A program made the translations under genes and the position numbers. From assembly GCF_032854445.1 (NCBI RefSeq), contig NC_088302.1, positions 5,639,338 to 5,703,337 of the forward strand: DNA of 64,000 nucleotides, in the 5' to 3' direction. This document shows positions 37,746 through 48,958 of the stretch, in pieces (positions within the stretch are counted from its first letter, which is position 1; each line of letters begins with the position of its first letter). This DNA comes from Liolophura sinensis. Its lineage: Eukaryota; Mollusca; Polyplacophora; Chitonida; Chitonidae. Below the pieces are notes generated by a model. It was given only the letters and a program-made list of their open reading frames with translations. It did not search any database and was not told where the DNA came from.

Positions 37746-38110
37746 CCCATATAAATCTGACCATCTGGGCTCCATATACAAATACCCATCTGGGACCCAT
37801 ATACAAATACCGATATCTGAATGCCCATGTGGGCCCCATATGATAATACACAATTATGCCTAATAATGCTCCCCAGCTTATATGCAAGGTTTCCTAAAGG
37901 GTCCCATATTCAGCATGTATTAGCAGTGAGCAGTTTATGGGCTCCATATATGTCCCGTATGGGACCGATATGGTATTCCCATATACTGCCCAGATGGGGC
38001 CCACATGCAGATATTCATGGGCTCATCTGGGCAGGCCGACACCCGTTGTCATGTGGAAATCATATGGGCTCTATGCCGAAATGCTATCTGGGGCAACTCA
38101 AATATTCCAG
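37745..38110. repeat. Imperfect CCATATGGG-type repeat region
   Basis: ctgggctccatatacaaata then cccatctgggacccata, gggccccatatg, ccgtatgggaccgatatgg. Palindrome-rich, abutting the 65-bp array. Confidence 0.6.
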
Positions 38111-38562
38111 AGCATGGAGTTTTTAACAATTAATCAATCAATACATTTATTTACCAATAAATTTAACAATACAATTTAAATATTATTTACCTGGCCATTA
38201 CTTAACTTTTAGAATTGTATTCCAATTACCCAAAACTTTCAAAACTCTTATTTAAAAAACTGTTTTATTTAAATTAACAAATTTATACAATTACTTTATT
38301 TCTGTACCGAGCATGGATGGGGGAAGAATATGTTAGACTTTTAATACTACTGTTCTTTTTTTATTATTATTAGGCCTATTTATTTTACAAATGTTCATCT
38401 GTTTAAAGTGATTTTATCGTTTCTCTCCAAACAGTGTTTTGTCATACCTGTATGTAACATTTATTTATATTTCTCTCTATAACTGTCATCAGTTTATTGT
38501 TTTATTCTGACTTGAACAACATTTATTCATTTCTACAATGGTGAAGATTCAATCCTGTGAGA

Positions 38563-38829
38563 GGGGCCTCCGTGGCTCAGTCGGTTAGCGCGCTAGCGCA
38601 GCGTAATGACCCAGGAGTCTCTCGCCAATGCGGTCGCTGTGAGTTCAAGTCCAGCTCATGCTGGTGTCCTCTCCGGCCGTAAGTGGGAAGGTCTGCCAGC
38701 AACCTGCGGATGGTCGTGGGTTTCCCCCGGGCTGTGCCCGGTTTCCACCCACCATAATGCTGGCCGCTGTCGTATAAGTGAAATATTCTTGAGTACGGCG
38801 TAAAACACCAATCAAAAAAAAAAAAAAAA
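38563..38829 (+). mobile_element. SINE family A, full length, best-preserved copy
   Basis: ggggcctccgtggctcagtc (A box), gtgagttcaagtcc (B box), tail gagtacggcgtaaaacacc and a pure A run. A 17-bp duplication tcaatcctgtgagaggg sits at 38549-38565 and 38830-38846. Intact pol III boxes and a near-perfect duplication suggest a recent insertion. Confidence 0.94.
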
Positions 38830-38846
38830 TCAATCCTGTGAGAGGG

Positions 38847-39456
38847 AATGTGTACATTTCCCCGCTCTCACTGTTTGTGAGGCCTTGATGACATTAAGCG
38901 GCCAAAAGGCGACGCTCGTGTGGACGCATGCGCAGTCTAATATTCGTCGACGATCACGTGTATGCAGGTTCTCTTTCACTAATCAAAGTGACCGTACGTG
39001 ACTCCGTGGTATATACGTGAAAATTCTTGTTTATGGTGTTATACAGCAATCATGCAATCCACCAGGATAATAAATTTATGTTCTTGATGGCCTTTATATC
39101 CGCCGTATAAAGTAGCTTACTATATGCAAGGCCACCATAGCTGCCACAATACTTATACCCGCCAATGTTGAGACCAGTTGATTTTTTTAATTTCTACATT
39201 TTAAAGAAAATGGAATATGTATGTATTTAACGCTTTGTGTTTTCGTATTTGAGAATATTTGAAAAGTGTCATAAAACGTCTGCAAAGAATCGACCCAAAG
39301 GCCTATAGACAGGAATGAAATTCATACTTGAGGTCGCGGAATATATGAAGGTATGTCATTTCACGTCCGCCCGCTTGTAACTTAATTCATTTCGATTAAC
39401 TAGTAAAAAAAATTTCATCATTGACATGTGTAAGCCTATTGCTATCGCTACTCTCC
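38847..39456. other. Spacer upstream of ZFAND2B
   Basis: A SINE-tail-like remnant near 39003-39055 and an extra two-unit heat-shock motif (gaaaattc near 39020). No gene. Confidence 0.4.
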
Positions 39457-39476
39457 AGAATTTTCTAGAAAGTTCA
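39457..39476 (+). promoter_or_regulatory. Heat-shock element, four perfect alternating units
   Basis: GAA (39458), TTC (39463), GAA (39468) and TTC (39473), each separated by exactly two bases: the nGAAnnTTCn consensus bound by HSF1 trimers. It lies about 233 bp before the TATA box of the ZFAND2B-like gene. Function is inferred from the exact consensus and from stress induction of the AIRAP family. Confidence 0.7.
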
Positions 39477-39483
39477 CATGAGG

Positions 39484-39488
39484 CCAAT
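39484..39488 (+). promoter_or_regulatory. CCAAT box
   Basis: CCAATCAG just downstream of the heat-shock element, in the ZFAND2B promoter region. Confidence 0.4.
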
Positions 39489-39693
39489 CAGAAATTTTCT
39501 GAGTAATGAACTTACACAGTTTCTAAGCTTCTCGCTCGCTTATTTATGCGTGTGTTTTATTGGTGATTTGAATTCAGTTCACTACAAGTTAAGCTGGACC
39601 TCGAATTAAGACACACAAATCTCAGAACGAACAAACTGTCAATGTGGCAAGGGGTTCCCTTCCAAATTTGTCCCAGTTTTCAAAACGAGGCGC

Positions 39694-39701
39694 TGACGTC
39701 A
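39694..39701 (+). promoter_or_regulatory. CRE/ATF site TGACGTCA
   Basis: Perfect palindromic CRE eight bases before the TATA box. Could bind CREB/ATF family factors. Confidence 0.55.
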
Positions 39702-39708
39702 TCTGGTT

Positions 39709-39716
39709 TATAAATA
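39709..39716 (+). promoter_or_regulatory. TATA box of the ZFAND2B-like gene
   Basis: TATAAATA, 54 bp before the start codon, which puts the transcription start near 39740 and gives a very short 5' UTR. Confidence 0.6.
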
Positions 39717-39770
39717 GCCGCTACCGATTTCCCCATTAGTCACTTACACTTAGCAAGTCAGCAGAAGAAG

Positions 39771-39825
39771 ATGGAGTTTCCCGATCTTGGAAAACACTGC
39801 TCAGAGTCGAGATGTAAACAGCTAG
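39771..39825 (+). CDS. ZFAND2B: ZFAND2B exon 1
   Basis: Begins at ATG with MEFPDLGKHCSESRCKQL, giving the first two zinc ligands (C10, C15). Donor gtaatt, phase 1. Confidence 0.94.
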
Positions 39826-42800
39826 GTAATTGACTTTGTATACGTATTATAAGTCTGATTACAATCGATTTAGCTGTAAGAAACATGTAGATTAACTTCT
39901 GTTTTATCTGGAAGTATTTCCCCAGAGATTCTGGCGTAACAAAAGCTTACAACAACAACAACAACTCTGACATTGCATGACTTAGCTTTTATGCTGTTTA
40001 CATCCTATATGAAATTAGTTTCCTATTCGATTTATCATTATAAAAAACCTGAAATGATATTTTCCTGTTGATATTCTTTTAGACCTTGGGTTACATTTTT
40101 CTTTGAGACACATTTTTCCAATACCGAAAGCTATACAAGGCAATATTGGTTAACATTGTTAGTCATATATACATGTACATATGTCACTTGGACACATTTT
40201 TATTTTACAGATTTCCTTCCCATGAAATGTAATGCCTGTGCCAAAATATTTTGGTGAGTATATAAACATGTCGATGTATATAAACAATCAAATGTCTAGT
40301 TCTTGAGACTGAGTAATATATAAACACTTGTATGTTTACACATCAGTGGAAATATTTCTGGATGATTTCAATGCCAGAACTCAGTTATATTTTAAAACAA
40401 CAGGTATCAGGAGGACATGCGACATTTCAAAATGGATTCAACAGAGGCGCTCCGTTCCGTTTGAGCAGTTAATGTGATCACTAGGCCTATAAATAATTAG
40501 TTTCATTAGTGAGGTAGTAAATTAAGACTAGATGGTATTAAAAATTCCATCTCAAAATGACATAGAAATGAGCTGATGAGGTTTAATTGTCATTAGTGGG
40601 AAAGAGGTGGGAGTTTAAAATCCGCACCTTGCCTTTTGGACAGGCAGGTCTGAACTTTATGTTACGATGAATGTCAGAATTTTTAAAACAGAACATCGAA
40701 TTCATCGAGATGGACTATTGCCATACACGACTCCTGATTTGCTTATAGAGGTGGGTAAAAGCTATTCAATATGCAGCCAGTTTCATTTCGGTAGTATTCC
40801 ATTTAATGTTTCAAGATGTGTTTTATTTATATTTTATATTATATTTTTATTTATTATTCCTGTTTTTTCATAACATGTGTATGTGGTGTAGATGTCAAAT
40901 TATTTATGGATTGTTGATAATGAAAATGCTGTGATGTTTCTTGCCCTTGTTAATTTTATATGATCATCTATTATCAGTGGAGACCATATACAGTACAACT
41001 CACACAACTGCACAGAATCCTACAAAAAGGTCAGTATCCTTCTCCGCGGTGAGATCAGGATTGACTTATGTTACATTCCTAAAGTTGTTGTAGAAATTTG
41101 ATGAAATCGATTAAAATTAAATACTGATTATTTATGGTTGATATTTGCCTAGTCATCCCATCTTAAAACCCTATAGATTTTGCCAGTAGAGTACATAGAT
41201 TCGCCTGCATGTGCATTTAATTCAAGGTGGAAATTTCCAATATAGATATAGTTGATAACTATATTTCTTGTCACGTGCTTACATTTATCACCTGCTTTCT
41301 TGTTGGTACATGTTTGTTAAGTGTTTAATGTTGAATCAGCACAGTTTGTAGTTGTTGCTTTTCATCCAAAGAAAATGCTCTTTTGGCAAATGATCAATGA
41401 ATGACTATTCAAATGTAAGTGGATCAAAAAACAGGAGGTATACATTTTTACATGCATATAATCATGGATACTCCTGTAACTTTTCTTTAAAGCTATATGC
41501 TGTTGACATATTGTAGGATAACCAGGTGCCTGTGTGTCCGTTATGTAACACCCCTATACCTGTGAAGGCTGGTGAACTGCCGGATGTGAGGGTGGGGCAG
41601 CATATTGACAGTGACTGTCAATCTGACCCTGCCAAGGAACGTAGAAAGGTAAGATTTGACTAAGTGTGAGTATAGCAACATGTATCTTTCATGTCACTGT
41701 GAATGAAAATGACTTCTGCTGGTTACATCTATTATATGTTCATATTATAAGCAGCAATCTCGTCATACTTTATTGGATCACCTGTTTGATTTTCCATTAA
41801 AACAGCTTCATGGCGCAGTTGCCAGACAGCCAATCAAATGGCTGAAATGCCTGGGAAAGGGAAAATCTGTATACAAAATATTATTGGATGGTTTACATAG
41901 TGTGATCTATTTAAAGCTCAAGTGAAATGACTGACTCGGTGTGAGAGCTGGACAAGAGAAATGTGAAGTAGATCAATAAAGAAATTTCAGTATTTAAATA
42001 GTGAACTGACTCTAAGGTTTTTGTAAAGCTGGTAAGTTGAATACAGTGGTCAGGCAATGTGTAGTCGCAATTTGCTTTAGAAGTTTCAAGTAGGCTTGTA
42101 ATGGAGAATCAAGCTTCATTTATTGCTGAGAGATGGAGTGAAGTGTGATCAGATAGGCTGCGGATATTATGAGCCTACAGCTATTAGTCCAGTTCGTTTA
42201 GTCCAGCAGATACACATGTTAAACAGGAAAGATCTAATATTTTCTCATTACCACCTTGAGTCATGCAATATGGTAGATTCTGCTTGATAGATTCTGTGAA
42301 GGTATAGAGATTTAGAATTAAATACAATATGATCTAATAACTCTGATTCCCAAGCGTGCTATTTTTCTCAATAATTGTGTATTATTGTGAAACATTGTGT
42401 TTCAGATTTATACAAACAAGTGCTCGCACAAAGGATGTAAACAAAAAGAGGTAACTAGGAATACTAGAAATACATATATATAATTTTTTGTGTACTTTTG
42501 ACACTTTTTTTATGAATAATACTTGAGTACATGTTTTATTAAGCTGGAATAAAATGAATGCAAATATGAATGAACACTTGTGTGGTACTGGACCTGCATT
42601 TCTCAGGATTGCTAATTCCTTGACCAATCCTCACTGTTTGGTGTCCAGGAAACCACTATAATTGAGGCAGATTCAGTGTCCTACATCTGGTTGTGAAAGT
42701 ACATTTATCAATATTCACATGTACATGTATGGTCATATTTGATTTACATATTATGAATGTTGAAATTCTATTTTGTTTTTTCCTTTTTTCCTTAATATGG

Positions 42801-45072
42801 ACACATCTGCTTTTATTGCTTTAATATTACTTCCATGTATATTTTTCAGTTAGTTCCAGTGCATTGTGATAAATGCCGGAAGAATTTCTGTTTAAAACAT
42901 CGTCATGAGTTAGATCACAATTGTCAAGGTTTTGAGGACTCTGGAAGAGGCATGACATCTGCAGGGTGCGTATGTGGCTGTCTACTAATGTTACCTTTAT
43001 AGATAAATCCACTTGTTAAAGATCTCTTTTTTGAGAAAAAAATTAATGCAAATTGGAACTAGCTGCGATATCTAGCAAAATGCTGACTGTAAATGGTTTT
43101 GTGTCACCTATCAACTGCTCCCTTGTTAAGGCCAAGACAGCAACTTCTGTAGAGTTGTGGTGTCTAAAAAATAAAAACATTGTGATATAATACAAATAGA
43201 TGTACAAGTCTTTAAACATGTTTTTTTTTATCTTTTGCAGAGCTGCAGCCTTGTTCCGCTCCCTGACTAACAAAAACAAGCCCAGTGGAAGTGGAGGTGG
43301 TAGTGGAAGCAGTACCAGTGCCAAACGGTCTGACACCAGACCTCAGTCTTCTCTCTTGTCATCAATTGGTGGAGATCTCAATAGGTGAGTGCCAGACTCT
43401 CTGTCCTAGCGGCCACACAGCCCACATCCTATCGAGGCCTATGGCTTGCACTTAGGATGTACTTAAGACTCATATGGGTGAAAACTGACTTAACTCCCTT
43501 TGCCTTGTGTCTCCTGCAGATCCCGTCAGCAGAGACAAGCCAGTTCCCGGCCAGCCTCTCACACAGCTCAGACTCTGCAGAACGGAATGGTAGGTACACA
43601 TCTGAGATCTTCTCAGAGTAAATGGTGTTGATACCCAATATCTTCTAATTTTTGGGACACCTGGTCTTCTCATTTTAGTCAATATATATGTAATTGTAGC
43701 AGAGATATTTTTCTTGTTGAAAAAAGCATTGGTATTTCCATAAAGATCGTGTGTATATGTATAACATATTATGTATGATATATTGAATTCTCACAGAATA
43801 ATGCTTTGTGATGCTATATTTGGTAGTGACCAATCAAAACTGTAAATTATACAATTTTGTGAGCCTGCCACTAGTTGCTTACCATTTTGTTATTTTCAGT
43901 CTGAAGACGAGGCCATGGCGAGAGCTCTACAGTTGTCCATGGCTGATTCCTCACGACCAGCTCAACCCTCTCAGCCCAGCAGACCGTATGTACACTCCCG
44001 GGCTCATGTACTGCATATGTACTTTAGCAGTTGAGAATAAGAAATAAAATGTGTCAAAATACAAATTACCAAGATGATTTAGGTTACTTTGATTTTCTTT
44101 ACACATAAAATTTATCACTATTGCACAAGGGAAATATTTTTGAGTATGATGTCAAAGACCAGTGAAACAAAAGTATATACAGTAAACTCTCTGCAAACTG
44201 ACCGAACTCGGGACCGAACAAAAATGTAAGTTTAGACCAGATGTTGGTGTAATAAAGATGAGCAAGTAGTTTACAACAACATGTGTATTGTACATACACA
44301 TATGTTTAATTAAACTTGGTGCACAGTAATGCATAGCAACAAACTATATAAAGAAGTTGGTTTACTGAAGGCAATTAACATTACTGTCAAATTGAGCAGA
44401 AAACAGACCACGGAATGTTGTCGGTATTGAGAAGATGTCGGCTAACTAAGGTGTCGGTGTTGAGTCCACTGTGATTGGTTACTTGTGCATTCTGAATTGT
44501 ACACGTACTTAGGATGAGGTTTATTGACTTGGATTTTGTGAAGCAGAGTTGAGTGTGTAGATCTCTTAATTGGAGAGAATTTAGTACTCATTGCTAACGG
44601 ATCATATATCTTTGTGTTGACAGATTATCTCTCCAGGAGCAGGAAGATTTACAGTTAGCTCAGGCTCTGGCTGCCAGCGAGCAGGAGGCCAGGAATGTGA
44701 GGGCGAGGAGGGTGAGTAACATCTCCAGTAGTCGTCGTTTCTTTCACATTTGTCCACAGAAAATTTTACTTTTACTTTCATTTACACAGTTTTACCCTTA
44801 TAGACAAATTAACTTCAACTCACTGGAGAACATCTGTTTTCTTTATTAAAAGTGGTAATGCTATCATATTCGTACCAATCTACCTGTGAGCACCTGTTCT
44901 TATGTCATTTTTTTTCTTCTCAATTTATTCCCTTTACGATAGGCTATAAAAGGTTCTGCATGAAGATAGAAAAGCGGTGCACTCCATGTCAGAGGTGTTC
45001 TAACAGACCCCTTCACTATTTCTGTTGTAGCAACAAGCTCAACAGGACAAATCCTCCTGCCACGTGTCCTAG
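39771..45072 (+). CDS. ZFAND2B: AN1-type zinc finger protein 2B-like (ZFAND2B/AIRAPL), complete, 11 exons
   Basis: Ubiquitin/proteasome adaptor of the arsenite-inducible AIRAP family; these proteins bind the proteasome and p97 and help with misfolded or translocating proteins. Exons: 39771-39825, 40211-40253, 40978-41029, 41517-41648, 42406-42450, 42850-42965, 43241-43384, 43520-43589, 43900-43985, 44624-44711, 45031-45072 (TAG). All introns GT-AG, all phases consistent, 290 residues. AN1 finger 1 at residues 10-44 (C10, C15, C25, C28, C33, H36, H42, C44). AN1 finger 2 at 100-134 (C100, C105, C115, C118, C123, H126, H132, C134). A Gly/Ser linker at about 160-175 is followed by UIM 1 (EDEAMARALQLSMAD, about 221-235), UIM 2 (EQEDLQLAQALAASEQEA, about 253-270) and a C-terminal CHVS. 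UIMs plus a CAAX box mark the 2B type; ZFAND2A lacks them. Start: first ATG, 55 bp after a TATA box, matching the family N-terminus MEFPDLGKHC. Confidence 0.95.
40211..40253 (+). CDS. ZFAND2B: ZFAND2B exon 2
   Basis: 43-bp exon, acceptor tattttacag, donor gtgagt. Reads DFLPMKCNACAKIF with ligands C25 and C28; the C33 codon is split across the intron. Confidence 0.93.
40978..41029 (+). CDS. ZFAND2B: ZFAND2B exon 3
   Basis: Acceptor tattatcag, donor gtcagt. Completes C33, then GDHIQYNSHNCTESYKK with H36, H42 and C44 closing AN1 finger 1. Confidence 0.93.
41517..41648 (+). CDS. ZFAND2B: ZFAND2B exon 4
   Basis: 44 codons, phase 0-0. DNQVPVCPLCNTPIPVKAGE and LPDVRVGQHIDSDC form the family's conserved linker between the fingers. 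Ends ERRK at donor gtaaga. Confidence 0.94.
42406..42450 (+). CDS. ZFAND2B: ZFAND2B exon 5
   Basis: 15 codons, acceptor tgtgtttcag, donor gtaact: IYTNKCSHKGCKQKE, with C100 and C105 of AN1 finger 2. Confidence 0.92.
42850..42965 (+). CDS. ZFAND2B: ZFAND2B exon 6
   Basis: Acceptor atttttcag, donor gtgcgt. LVPVHCDKCRKNFCLKHRHE, then LDHNC, completes AN1 finger 2. Confidence 0.93.
43241..43384 (+). CDS. ZFAND2B: ZFAND2B exon 7
   Basis: Acceptor tcttttgcag, donor gtgagt. AAALFRSLTNKNKPSG, then a Gly/Ser-rich flexible linker and RSDTRPQSSLLSSIGGDLN. Confidence 0.88.
43520..43589 (+). CDS. ZFAND2B: ZFAND2B exon 8
   Basis: Acceptor ctcctgcag, donor gtaggt. SRQQRQASSRPASHTAQTLQ then NGM; low-complexity linker before the first UIM. 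Confidence 0.85.
43900..43985 (+). CDS. ZFAND2B: ZFAND2B exon 9 (UIM 1)
   Basis: Acceptor tattttcag, donor gtatgt. SEDEAMARALQLSMADS has the UIM pattern: acidic start, central A-x-x-L and a final Ser. Confidence 0.91.
44624..44711 (+). CDS. ZFAND2B: ZFAND2B exon 10 (UIM 2)
   Basis: Acceptor tgttgacag, donor gtgagt. LSLQEQEDLQLAQALAASEQ is a second UIM, followed by EARNVRARR. Confidence 0.91.
45031..45072 (+). CDS. ZFAND2B: ZFAND2B exon 11 (C-terminus, CAAX box)
   Basis: Acceptor tctgttgtag; QQAQQDKSSCHVS then TAG. The last four residues C-H-V-S fit a prenylation box; the final Ser favours farnesyl transfer. ATTAAA at 45147-45152 is the nearest polyadenylation signal. Confidence 0.85.
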   Translation, partial: QQAQQDKSSCHVS

Positions 45073-45146
45073 GAGAGTTTTCACCTACACTCCTATATTT
45101 ACAATCACAAGAGCTTTGTTATTCTTAACTTCTTACACACCTTGTT

Positions 45147-45152
45147 ATTAAA
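45147..45152 (+). terminator. Polyadenylation signal ATTAAA
   Basis: 74 bp after the ZFAND2B stop codon; the nearest canonical-variant signal. Confidence 0.4.
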
Positions 45153-45379
45153 CGATTTATGATGTTTATCCTGTTATTTAATTGTGAACAGTTATGTGTA
45201 TTTTAATGATAAAATTTACTGTGTGTATATGGTGGAAGTGGCAATGTTATCCTCATCAGTATTGCTGGTTGGAGTTATTGAATGTTTTCAGGGGTTTTTG
45301 CATTGCTCTGAAACAAGAATTTTAAGTCTGACATGAAGAATATTAATTAAATATGTTATGTATGTGTACATTCCTAAGA

Positions 45380-45656
45380 TCCACAGAGGGCCTTAGTTGC
45401 CGTGGGGTAACCCCCCCATGGGGGCGCCAGTGCAGTGACTCAGGAGCCTCTCACCAATGCGGTTGCTGTGAGTTCAAGTTCAGCTCATGCTGCCTTCCTC
45501 CCCGAACATATGTGGGCATGTCTGCAAGCAACCTGCAGAGGGGTGTGGGTTTCCCGCAAGCTCTGCCCGTTTTCCTCCCACCATAATTATGTCCGTCGCC
45601 ATATAAGTGAAAAACTCTTGAGTGCGACGTAAAACTCCAATCGAATAAATAAATAA
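45380..45656 (+). mobile_element. SINE family A, diverged
   Basis: Head altered (gggccttagttgccgtgggg); B-box region gtgagttcaagttcagctca and tail cttgagtgcgacgtaaaact kept. Confidence 0.8.
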
Positions 45657-47487
45657 ATATGATCTACAGTTGTAACCCAGTTTTATTTGGGTGTTGCTAC
45701 CTAAATAAGTATGATTATGTTTGTCGGGGATAGTCCTCATGTGATTTGTCAACACCCTCGTTTTTGGAGGAATAAACAGAATGCTAGAACAGATGTTATG
45801 CAAGAATTTTTTTCTCGTGAGCATACTTTGTGATCAGTTCACTTCACAGTAATATTGCGCCCAACTTGTCAGATCAACAACTCTTGGAACACTGATGTGC
45901 CTTTTAATTATTTACATGGACGTCTATCTGTCCAGGTCTACTTGCCGCACAACTGTGTCATTTATCAGGGAACACATTGTCATGAACATAGAAAGGGCAG
46001 CGCACACAAGTTTTACAGCTGGCTGTAAAGGATCTGAAGTGACAGACAGCAGAGTTTAGTGGAGGCTATATTATTTGTTATTTCTGACACTTCTTAACTT
46101 TTTTGTTATACTGTTGTCACGGTGTTGGTGTTTGTCATATACAAACCGAATTTGTCATGTACATGTACAGTATGTCCTTTGTCAGGCTTTCACAAACAGT
46201 CCTTGGGTTTTACTCGCATCTAACCACTCTTGGTACCATAAAGCATAGGCAGATAAAGAAAATTATATTGGTGGCTACTGTGCATATTGTCAGCTGTCCA
46301 GCCATTATGGTCAGTATATACAAGGTACATCTTTGCTGTAGAATTTCTCAAGTAGTTTCACAGCAAAATTACACACACTAGGTAGATATTGTTTGAACAA
46401 TCTCCAGGTGAATGTATACATTTAGTGTTATACATATACTTCATCCCCCAAAGTTTCTTGTCAAAATTACTTGCTAAGCTGTCTGCGTAATCATGTGTGT
46501 GTGTGCAGCAGTCTTGTGCGAGTCTTTCCTGTATGGGCTCAGTGTGACAGAGGACTTTACAAGTACTCCGACTAGGCATGTGAGGATTTGTGATTTGTCA
46601 GATAAATCAACAGGAAAACCGTCCTTCCCATTCCGAATCTGGTCCTGCTCCCATTTAAAATGCGGAGACTGTGAGGAGCATGAATTAGCACTGTGTAGGC
46701 CTACATATTTGTGACATTCTGGCCGAGCCTATGAGCTTTCAGAAAATTACTTGGCTGAAATAGTGTAATGTATGCTTGTAACCTTTTAATATGGAATTTA
46801 TAGGTCATTTCTATTTTATCTGGAAATGCTGCTAAGGGAAATGAAACCTAGGTGATCTATAATCAGATTTTGCTTGTGGGTTAGGGAGCAAGATGTTCTT
46901 ATGTGCTAGTAATGTCAGTGTGAGTTCAAGCTTCATTTCTTCACATGAACTACAACAGATTCTTGGATGTGCTTAAGTAATATCATCATCATGTGCTATG
47001 TTCATTTTATTTCGTTCTACTTACATGCGTTTATATTTTTGACCCCACTACAAGGGTCTCGTGTAGAACCAGTAATGAGGTGGTTTGGATATACATGTCA
47101 TAAAGTGTTCAGTCTTTGTGAGCAATTTTTAATGCGGCAAATTGATGGTACGTATAGTCTACATGAGATCTGTTTCCTAAGTTCACTGCTTTTTGATCGG
47201 CTCTAAAACTGCCAAGCTGATGAATCAGTACAACAATGGAGCAAGTTAAGCAGTTGCTACTGTACAGATGACAGATGTGACCAAATGAAGAATTTGTGAT
47301 GTTTTATTCTTTTTACATGTGATGATGTCAACAATACATATATTACTATATTATTTATGCTATTCTGTAGAATAAATGATGCCAGAAACATTTTTGTCAT
47401 TGTTTTATTTATTATGTGATTATAATAAAATATACGGAGATTAAGAGGTTAATAATAAACATGCTGGTCATATATGCCTCCACACTG
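45657..47487. other. Intergenic, nothing recognised
   Basis: Short ORFs only, none with family resemblance. Confidence 0.5.
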
Positions 47488-47790
47488 GGTGGGGCCATGG
47501 CAGAGTAATAGAGATGTTTTGAGGTTCAATTCCGGCCGTGGACCTAATTTGGGAATTCCCTCATTCTCCCAGTTCACAAAGCCTTGGGGACAGTAAGCAG
47601 CCTAAGATACTTGTGTGACCATATTTGGTTTAAGTTTTTGTGTGTTGCTAGTTGAAAAATTCTTCAAGAACTTCACAAAGACTGATGGTTCACAGCCAGG
47701 CTCTCTGCTTTCCTCCACCCAAAAAAGTGACCAGCATCGTAGAAGTTAAAAATTCCTCATTATGGCATTGAACAAGCCAATACTCTAGTC
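47488..47790 (+). mobile_element. SINE family B-like, diverged
   Basis: gaggttcaattccggcc (B box) and tail gaccagcatcgtagaagtta followed by cattgaacaagcc. Similar to 2688-3013. Confidence 0.5.
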
Positions 47791-48958
47791 CATTTGATTT
47801 TAGGTCCTAGATTTCCAACATTGGCATAATGTTTTTAAGAGTGAACAGAAAGGGTCCTATTTGTAGCTTTCATGTTACAATGTACAATATTCTGCCAATA
47901 ACCCTGAGGAGTAGATCACTGGTCTATAAGGCTTGCCTGCCCTGGCGAAGAGGAGCCTGATGAGTACTTAGCCTGCAATGGTTTGATATAAGGTACCCCA
48001 ATTCTTCAACCTTTTCAACTACCTCTGAAACATTCCAAAAGAACGGTGTAGAGGAATAATTTGCACAGTTTTATGAAGCTTGCATCTTTAGTGACACAAA
48101 CTTACCATTTCCTGTGTCATTTCCACAAATTTATGCATAAATTCCAACGAAAAAAGTGCTTCAGCAGTTGGAAAGGTGGAAGATTTACAGTAGATAACGA
48201 ATGAATTTTAAACACCTGTGATCAGGTCTTAAAGCACAAGGAACACCATTGTATTCAACTATTAAACAATATGTTTTTATTCATGGAAAAAATCACCTCT
48301 TTGATCTAAGACAAACAAGGGGAGAAATCTCCACTCCATAAAATAATACCCACAAATACATATAAGATTGTACTAAGCACTCTGAGGGGTTAGACAAATT
48401 CAACATTAAACACTGGTTGTAGTTTGTTCACTTCTACATGTAGCTGAGTGCAGTAAAATTGTCGACCACATGAAATACTCCACCAGAGACTGTCCTGGGT
48501 GAAAATCCAGGGACAACTGTGGCGACAGCAAATGTTCATATCACATACAGGGCCTGTTAACAACTGAATGTCAAATTTCAATTACTACTTGTGGTTATCT
48601 ATAAAGGTGAGAAGAAAAACCAATGACTGACATTATTGACAGTGTATACCACATCCCAGGATTATACGGTTTACAACGTACTTGAATGAGAAGATAGATT
48701 TAACAAAAGACTGTTCCAATAGCACTACTTAAACCATATACAAATAAATATTGATGGTGGTGTTACAGAGTAAAAAGGACCTCTAAGATGAGTTTGTGAC
48801 CAGTTTTCATGCCATTGTGTTCATATGTAAAAACACTAACTGTGTTTTTTTGACTAAAGTAATGTATTGACTTGAAGCATATCTTTGGCCGATTCATTGT
48901 ATAGGAGCACTTGTTTACACGAGTATTCACAGAACCATCAGTGGAAGGTATCTAGGAG

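Noticed and set aside
38563-38660. Functional tRNA gene
   Set aside because: A and B boxes are present, but the sequence cannot form a full cloverleaf and continues into a SINE body; it is a SINE head.
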